Origin: Myxococcales bacterium
Lineage (GTDB): Bacteria > Myxococcota_A > Bradymonadia > UBA7976 > UBA1532
Direction of reading: 5' to 3'
Assembly (NCBI GenBank): GCA_020633465.1
Contig: JACKDN010000011.1
Span: 124,001-188,000 of the forward strand
DNA: 64,000 nucleotides
Each line of letters begins with the position of its first letter. The first letter of the stretch is position 1. The position numbers and the translations under genes are program-made. Positions 59,254 to 64,000 of this stretch are shown piece by piece. The notes below the pieces were generated by a model. It ran no database searches and was not told the origin of the DNA. It saw nothing but the letters and a program-made list of their open reading frames with translations.

Positions 59254-59994
59254 ATGAAGCCCAAGCGTTCGAAGGGCGCCGACGCGCGCCTCCCCCGGAA
59301 GTACGAAGGGCCCGAGGTGCTCGGCGAGCTGCTGAGCGCGTCGGGCTGCGAGCTGACCGTCGACGAGGTGGTCGAGGAGTTCCAGGCGGCGGTCGAAGAG
59401 GGCAGCACGGCGCCCGACGTGATCCCGCTGCTGTGGGAGCTCGAGCCCGCCTTCGGATCGCCCGACCAGGCGCGGCGCACCTTCAGCAACCTGTTCGGGC
59501 TGTGGGACGCCGTCGCGGCCGACGCGGTGGCCGATCTGGTGCCGCTGGGGGATCCGCTCGAGGATCCGGCCGCGCCGCTCAGCCCGCGCTTCGTCGACGC
59601 CGCGTGGCGACGGCTCGACGAGCTGGACGGGAAGGACTGGCGGCGGGCGCGCGACCAGTTCGACAACGTGCAGGCCGAGCTGGGCACCTTCGTGTTCGAG
59701 AACCTGCGCGACGCCGATCCCGTGGCCCAGGAGGTCGCGATGGACCAGGCCTTCGAGACCTGGTGGATCCTGCGCGAGGCGCGCGGCAACGTGCCGCGGC
59801 CCGATCGCGCGACGCTGCGCGCGGCCCTCGAGGCCGAGGACGCCGCCGAGGCCGAGCCCGCCCTGGGGGTGGCCGCGACGACCGCGCTGTGGGAGCACGT
59901 GGCCGACGACGAGAACCCTCTGCCCGAGGCCGACGTGCCCACCGTCGAGCGCGTGCTGCGCGCCGTGCGCTGCGCGCTGGCCCCCCGCGGCTGA
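59254..59994 (+). CDS. Acidic protein of unknown function
   Basis: A 246-residue, predicted alpha-helical protein without signal peptide or membrane segment. The N-terminus is basic (MKPKRSKGADARLPRK) and the remainder strongly acidic (EVVEEFQAAVEEG and EDAAEAEPALG). No known family was recognised. It follows rseP on the same strand with a 72-base gap and precedes the cytochrome operon; neither gives a clear functional link. Confidence 0.6.
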   Translation: MKPKRSKGADARLPRKYEGPEVLGELLSASGCELTVDEVVEEFQAAVEEGSTAPDVIPLLWELEPAFGSPDQARRTFSNLFGLWDAVAADAVADLVPLGDPLEDPAAPLSPRFVDAAWRRLDELDGKDWRRARDQFDNVQAELGTFVFENLRDADPVAQEVAMDQAFETWWILREARGNVPRPDRATLRAALEAEDAAEAEPALGVAATTALWEHVADDENPLPEADVPTVERVLRAVRCALAPRG

Positions 59995-60038
59995 CCGACG
60001 CTTTGCGTCCGGCCGCACCGGCTCGCTAGGTTTGCGCG

Positions 60039-60446
60039 ATGCATCCGCTCCACGCCCTGTTGCTGCTGTCGATGGTGCTGCTGGCCGCCTGCGGTGAAGA
60101 GGAGGCCGAGGGCACGCCCTGCACGCCCGTCGACGAGGCGCCCACCTGCGCGCCGCTGTACGACCCCACCTGGGAGAACGTGTACACGCGGACCATCGAG
60201 CCGAAGTGCGCCGGGCAGAGCGCGTGCCACGGGCCCAACGCCGACACCAGCGTCGAGATGACCGACGAGGCCGCGACGCACGCGCTGATGCTGCAGCGGT
60301 ACGTGACCCCCGGCGACACCACCTGCAGCCCGCTGATGCAGCGGCTGCGTGGGGACGGCGCCCCGTTGATGCCGCCCGGCGTCGGGCTGTTCGACGCCGA
60401 GCTGTGCGCGCTCGAGCGCTGGGTGCACGCGGGCGCGCCGCGGTGA
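60039..60446 (+). CDS. Small c-type cytochrome-like lipoprotein
   Basis: A 135-residue lipoprotein (LLLLSMVLLAAC, Cys about 18). The heme-binding-like site is CAGQSACHG, a long-spaced C-x5-CH pattern seen in planctomycete/myxobacterial c-type domains rather than CXXCH, and LMPPGVGLFD supplies a Met/Pro loop near the end, with RWVHAGAP closing the fold as in mono-heme domains. The stop overlaps the GTG of the pentaheme gene. The two are probably exported together, forming an electron-transfer pair at the outer side of the membrane. Confidence 0.75.
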   Translation: MHPLHALLLLSMVLLAACGEEEAEGTPCTPVDEAPTCAPLYDPTWENVYTRTIEPKCAGQSACHGPNADTSVEMTDEAATHALMLQRYVTPGDTTCSPLMQRLRGDGAPLMPPGVGLFDAELCALERWVHAGAPR

Positions 60447-61834
60447 AGCGCCTGGTCCCGGCGGTCGCCCTGGCGCTGTTCGCCTGCGACGACGGTGGCG
60501 AGGCGACGCCGCTGAGCTTCGAGCAGACCCTCGACCCCGCGGCGTGCAAGGACTGCCACCCCGACCACTACCGCCAGTGGTCGGGCAGCATGCACGCCTA
60601 CGCCGCCACCGATCCCGTGTTCCGCGCGATGAACGCGCGGGGACAGCGCGAGACCGAAGGCGCCCTGGGGGACTTCTGCATCCAGTGCCACGCGCCGCTG
60701 GCCGTGCAGCTGGGCTACACCACCGACGGGCTGAACCTGGACGACGTGCCCGCGCACCTGCACGGCGTGACCTGCGCGTTCTGCCACAGCGTCGAGGCGG
60801 TCGAGGGCACGCACAACAACCCGCTGCGGCTGGCCATGGACGGCGTCATGCGGGCGGCGGTGCGCGATCCGATCGACTCGCCGCACCGCGCCGCCTACTC
60901 GCCGCTGCACGATCGCGACGACCTGCGCAGCTCGGCGCTGTGCGGCGCCTGCCACGACGTGGTGACGCCCGCCGGCGTGCACCTCGAGCGCTCGTACAAG
61001 GAGTGGCAGGACTCGCTGTTCAACAGCACCAACCCGGCGCAGCGCAACACCTGCAACGACTGCCACATGCCCGGCCGCACGGCGCCGATCGCCGACGTCG
61101 CCGGCGTGCCGGTGCGCCGCCAGCACGACCACTCGATGCCCGGCGTCGACACGGCGCTGGTGGACTTCCCCGAGCGCGAGGCGCAGCGCGCGCGGGTGCA
61201 GCGCGACCTGGACACGCTGCTGGTGGCCGAGCTGTGCGTGCTGCCGCGCAGCGGGGGCGCCGAGGTCGAGCTGTCGCTCGAGAACGTGGCCGCGGGGCAC
61301 GGCGTGCCGAGCGGCGCCGCGCTGGACCGGCGGTTCTGGGTCGAGCTGCGCGCCTTCGCCGACGAGGGCGTGGTGTACGAGAGCGGGGTCGTCGGCGACG
61401 GCGAGCCGGTGGCCCACCTGGACGATCCGGACCTCTGGCTGCTGCGCGACCGCGCGTACAAGGCCGATGGCAGCGAGGCGCACATGTTCTGGGACGTGGC
61501 CGAGGTGGTCAGCGATCCGCTGCCGGCCCCGCCGCCCAGCCCCGACGCGCTGCCCGGCTTCGGCGGTCAGCACGTCGTGCGGCGCTACGTGGTGTTCGAC
61601 CCCGAGGATCCGCGGACGCCCGACCGCATCACGCTGCGCGTGCGCGCGCGGGCGATCGGGCTGGACGTGCTGGACGACCTGATCGAGAGCGGCGACCTGG
61701 ATCCCGCGATTCGGGACGCGATGCCCACCTTCGACCTGGCCGGCACGGTGCTGACCTGGACGCCCGAGGCCGCCGAGCGACGGCTGACCCGCCTCACCGG
61801 GCGCGAGGCGCTGTGCGTGCCGGCCGACTTCTGA
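60443..61834 (+). CDS. Pentaheme c-type cytochrome lipoprotein
   Basis: A 463-residue lipoprotein (LVPAVALALFAC, Cys about 15) with five CXXCH hemes in its first 210 residues: CKDCH (35-39), CIQCH, CAFCH, CGACH and CNDCH. WSGSMHAYAATDPVF and GDFCIQCHAP resemble the cytochrome c554/multiheme family, whose proteins act in extracytoplasmic redox reactions. The rest (about 215-463) is beta-rich, without heme sites, and contains VAAGHGVPSGAALDRRFWVELRA, similar to domains found C-terminal in such proteins. The start is GTG overlapping the upstream stop. Confidence 0.87.
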   Translation: MKRLVPAVALALFACDDGGEATPLSFEQTLDPAACKDCHPDHYRQWSGSMHAYAATDPVFRAMNARGQRETEGALGDFCIQCHAPLAVQLGYTTDGLNLDDVPAHLHGVTCAFCHSVEAVEGTHNNPLRLAMDGVMRAAVRDPIDSPHRAAYSPLHDRDDLRSSALCGACHDVVTPAGVHLERSYKEWQDSLFNSTNPAQRNTCNDCHMPGRTAPIADVAGVPVRRQHDHSMPGVDTALVDFPEREAQRARVQRDLDTLLVAELCVLPRSGGAEVELSLENVAAGHGVPSGAALDRRFWVELRAFADEGVVYESGVVGDGEPVAHLDDPDLWLLRDRAYKADGSEAHMFWDVAEVVSDPLPAPPPSPDALPGFGGQHVVRRYVVFDPEDPRTPDRITLRVRARAIGLDVLDDLIESGDLDPAIRDAMPTFDLAGTVLTWTPEAAERRLTRLTGREALCVPADF

Positions 61835-61850
61835 GCGGCGGGGCGGGGCC

Positions 61851-62330
61851 TCAGCTCTCGATCCAGAAGCGGTAGACGACGACGTCGACGGTGTCGCCGC
61901 AGGTGAGGCCGAGGGTGACCTCCCACAGGCCCGGCATGAACATGTTGACCGGCGCGACGGTGTAGTGGCCGGGCGCGTCGGCCATCGGCTCGACGGTGGC
62001 CTCGACGGGCGTGCCGTGCCCGTGGGCGGGCATGCGGGGCTCGACGTCGATGTCGCAGCCGTCCATGGGCACGTCGGCCGCGTAGACCGCGAGCACCCAG
62101 TCGTTGTCGCCGCGCTCGGGCGGGGCGGGCAGCGCGTCCATCAGGCGGACGCTGAGCGCGCCGTCCTCGCCCTGGCGCTCGAGCCCGGCGACGTAGGTGT
62201 CGGCGTCGGCGGGGTTGCCGTTGGGGAAGGGGTTCTCGGGCGCGGCGTCGGCCTCGGGCTGCGCGGCGTCGTCGCCCTCGTCGCAGCCGGCGAGGGCCAA
62301 CAGCAGCAGGGGGAGCGTCAAGCGTCGCAT
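61851..62330 (-). CDS. FixH/YtkA-like periplasmic lipoprotein
   Basis: A 159-residue lipoprotein (LPLLLLALAGC, Cys about 16) with a Pro/Asp linker. The mature domain reads DVEPRMPAHGHGTPVEATVEP and HYTVAPVNMFMPGLWEVTLGLTC, the MPAHGHG-to-WEVTL pattern of the YtkA/FixH-like beta-sandwich (DUF-type family linked to metal/redox proteins). Copper handling is a guess from the His/Met-rich loop. The start is preceded by GGAGGTGCACG. It is convergent with the pentaheme gene; the G-rich hairpin repeats lie 100 bases upstream of its start. Confidence 0.75.
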   Translation of the reverse strand: MRRLTLPLLLLALAGCDEGDDAAQPEADAAPENPFPNGNPADADTYVAGLERQGEDGALSVRLMDALPAPPERGDNDWVLAVYAADVPMDGCDIDVEPRMPAHGHGTPVEATVEPMADAPGHYTVAPVNMFMPGLWEVTLGLTCGDTVDVVVYRFWIES

Positions 62331-62429
62331 CGTGCACCTCCGGTCGGGCCTCGGGGAGTAGAACCCGGGGGCGGGGGGATTGTTTCGCAAGGGCGGGTGC
62401 GCGCGCAAATGGCGGCCGGCGCGCTTTGT

Positions 62430-62697
62430 GTGCAACACGCGCCGCGGCTGTCCGATAACCCCCCTCGGGTGGGTGGGGGGAGGCGGTGGGCTCGAACCGG
62501 CTGCGCGGCCCGACACGCCCCGACGATCACTTTCCGTGCAACACGCGCCGCGGCTGTCCGATAACCCCCCTCGGGTGGGTGGGGGGAGGCGGTGGGCTCG
62601 AACCGGCTGCGCGGCCCGACACGCCCCGACGATCACTTTCCGTGCAACACGCGCCGCGGCTGTCCGATAACCCCCCTCGGGTGGGTGGGGGGAGGCG
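62430..62697 (+). repeat. G-rich hairpin repeat, 106-bp tandem units (2.5 copies)
   Basis: Units start at 62,430, 62,536 and 62,642, with the third cut after about 55 bases. The first two are essentially identical. Each has GTGCAACACGCGCCGCGG, GCTGTCCGATA, then CCCCCCTCGGGTGGGTGGGG. The C6 and G6 runs can form a hairpin. The G-rich strand GGGTGGGTGGGGGG followed by GTGGG fits a G-quadruplex pattern. An inverted related copy lies at 53.9 kb. No gene is seen in the rest of this 391-base gap. Confidence 0.9.
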
Positions 62698-62721
62698 GGT
62701 GGGCATACCCAGCACCTCCCC

Positions 62722-63828
62722 TCACCGCCCCCTGAGCGCCACCCCCAGCTCGTCGTCCCCGTTCACGTCCCCGCCCAGATCCAACCGGTGAAACCGCCCG
62801 TCCCCCCCGCTGCCCACGCACCCCACGTCCCCGTCGTTCCCCCGCGGCTGCGCCGGGCACGGCCCCCAGCTCTCGGCCCCGTCCTCCGGCCCCAGGTGCT
62901 CGTCCGCCCACCCCAGCCACACCTCCACCGCCGCCATCACCGCCGCCGCGCGCCCCGCCTCCGCGTCGTCGCGACAGATGAACGCCACCCCCAGCTGATC
63001 ATCCCCGCCCACGTCGCCCCGCAGCTGCATGCTGCGGAACTGCCCGTCGAACCCGGTCGACGTGCACCGCACCAGCCCCTCGCCGCCCTGCAGCTGCGCC
63101 GGGCACACGTCCCACGCGTCGGCGCGATCCGCCGGCCCCTGCCGCTCGTCCGCGTGGCCCAGGAACACCGCGCACCGCGTCTGGATCCACTCGGCCACCG
63201 CCGGCAACGCCTCGTCCGCGCAGCGGAAGGCCAGCCCCAGCTGATCGTTCCCGTCCACGTCGCCGTTGAGGTCGATCATCCGAAACCGCCCGTCGCGCTG
63301 CGTGGCCGTGCACCGCACGTTGCCCGACTGGTGCCGCTCGGCGGGCGGGCACGGTCCCCACACCGGCGACACTCCCGGCGGCCCGTCCCGCTCGTCGGCC
63401 CACCCCAGGATCAGCTGGCACCGCGCCTGCACCCACGCCCCGCACGCGCCGCCGTCGTCGACCACCCCGTTCCGATCGTCGTCCACGCCGTTGCACGTCT
63501 CGGGCATCACCACCGGCGCCGCGTCCACCGACCGGGCCGCGTCCGCTCCACCGTCGTCCGGGGCCGCCGCGTCCGCGGCGCCGCCGTCGACTGCGCCCGC
63601 CTCCACCGCCCCCGCGTCGCCGACCACCGCCCCGTCACCGCCCGCGTCGCGCGGCGGCCCCCCGCCGTCGGGCCCCGCCCCGACCCGCGCGTCGACCGCC
63701 CCCGGCCCCACCGCCGGCGGCGACTGCAGCGGCCCCTCGGCGTCCCCCGCCGCGGGCCCCGCCGGGTCGACCTCGGCGCACGCCCACGCGCCCACCAGCC
63801 ACCCCCACACCAGCCAACGATGCGCCAT
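62722..63828 (-). CDS. Lipoprotein with three tandem copies of an unrecognised domain
   Basis: A 368-residue lipoprotein (WLVGAWAC, Cys about 16) with an Ala/Gly/Asp linker and a degenerate MopE-type motif (ETCNGVDDDRNGVVDDGG, where the central Cys of DDDCDG is replaced by Arg). Three units of about 75 residues follow, each with LG-W/H-ADER/H-x-GP, W-x-x-CP, VRCT/VGC and GDV-x-GDDQLGVAFRC-like blocks. I do not recognise the unit as a named domain; the Cys pair and Asp-rich GDVxGDD loop suggest disulfide and possible calcium binding. The array ends at the stop, so the last copy is slightly shorter. Confidence 0.8.
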   Translation of the reverse strand: MAHRWLVWGWLVGAWACAEVDPAGPAAGDAEGPLQSPPAVGPGAVDARVGAGPDGGGPPRDAGGDGAVVGDAGAVEAGAVDGGAADAAAPDDGGADAARSVDAAPVVMPETCNGVDDDRNGVVDDGGACGAWVQARCQLILGWADERDGPPGVSPVWGPCPPAERHQSGNVRCTATQRDGRFRMIDLNGDVDGNDQLGLAFRCADEALPAVAEWIQTRCAVFLGHADERQGPADRADAWDVCPAQLQGGEGLVRCTSTGFDGQFRSMQLRGDVGGDDQLGVAFICRDDAEAGRAAAVMAAVEVWLGWADEHLGPEDGAESWGPCPAQPRGNDGDVGCVGSGGDGRFHRLDLGGDVNGDDELGVALRGR

Positions 63829-63940
63829 CCCGCGAGCGTAGCAGCAAGCCCCCCGGCGCCGCGCCACCCATGGTTGCGCATCGACCCACGGCGCCGTTAG
63901 CTTGGGGGCCGGCCGCACCACCCGAGCGCCCGGGATCGCG

Positions 63941-64000
63941 ATGGACGAGACCGCCCTGCTGTGCCCGAAGTGTGGGCGCCCCCTCGAGCCCGACGCACGG
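63941..64000 (+). CDS. Start of a zinc-ribbon protein (cut by window edge)
   Basis: The first 20 codons read MDETALLCPKCGRPLEPDAR, with a CPKC zinc-ribbon knuckle. The remainder lies outside the window, so the family cannot be named. It is divergent from the triplicated-domain lipoprotein with a 112-base gap. No strong ribosome site was seen. Confidence 0.5.
   Translation, partial: MDETALLCPKCGRPLEPDAR

Noticed and set aside
62430..62697. Tandem units considered as a CRISPR array
   Set aside because: There is no alternation of short identical repeats and unique spacers. Whole 106-base units repeat, and no cas genes are present.

Overview
The window is very GC-rich and tightly packed with genes. 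It looks like part of a chromosome from the Myxococcota (myxobacteria and relatives). This placement is inferred from gene content: many secreted lipoproteins carrying the CNG-x-DDDCDG-xx-DE putative metal-binding (MopE-type) motif, a myxobacterial disulfide-repeat motif, DUF2378/V4R-like and multi-receiver hybrid kinase genes, and a caa3-type oxidase operon. No rRNA, tRNA, CRISPR array, plasmid or phage genes were seen.

Layout. 0-4 kb: a minus-strand pqi operon (pqiA split into two genes, then pqiB and pqiC) behind a possible 27-residue leader ORF, then a DUF2277 gene. 4.2-9.8 kb: a plus-strand caa3 oxidase operon whose stops and starts all overlap: coxB with a fused cytochrome c, a fused coxA/coxC, a small membrane protein, ctaG and a triheme cytochrome. 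9.8-11.4 kb: a Y1 (REP-associated type) transposase bracketed by inverted copies of a short repeat that is also found at 1-40 and 4.1 kb. 11.4-22.2 kb: a giant minus-strand gene for a lipoprotein fusing about 34 MopE-type motifs to Ig-like and RHS/YD repeats, with a frameshift just after the signal peptide. 22.4-25.1 kb: a universal stress protein with a sigma-54-like promoter, a Gly-rich ZU5-like lipoprotein (also frameshifted in its linker) and rlmJ. 25.2-32.4 kb: a signalling block of two kinases and a V4R/DUF2378-like protein in one operon, facing a third, membrane-bound hybrid kinase with overlapping 3' ends. 32.6-38.1 kb: metabolic genes (SDR, GH113-like hydrolase, DUF2237, ILVBL-like ThDP enzyme, glycosyltransferase). 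38.2-48 kb: a 2,980-residue mosaic lipoprotein and a small secreted protein. 48.3-50.7 kb: a membrane-fused spermidine-synthase-like protein and a GNAT. 50.7-57.9 kb: an M6-like metalloprotease lipoprotein and a MoxR-VWA-barrel operon. 58-64 kb: rseP, an unknown acidic protein, a two-gene multiheme cytochrome operon, two lipoproteins and the start of a zinc-ribbon gene.

The dominant theme is the cell surface. Large, modular, Cys-rich lipoproteins sit beside envelope maintenance functions (Pqi/MCE lipid transport, RseP, MoxR/VWA) and respiratory or extracytoplasmic cytochromes. Two repeat families stand out: an approximately 50-bp element linked to the Y1 transposase, and a G-rich hairpin element in 106-bp tandem units at 62.4-62.7 kb with an inverted single copy at 53.9 kb. 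Operator-like palindromes lie in two divergent promoter regions (32.5 and 48.1 kb). The best candidates for something undescribed are the MopE-RHS giant, the transposase with its repeat family, and a lipoprotein with three tandem copies of an unrecognised approximately 75-residue domain (62.7-63.8 kb).
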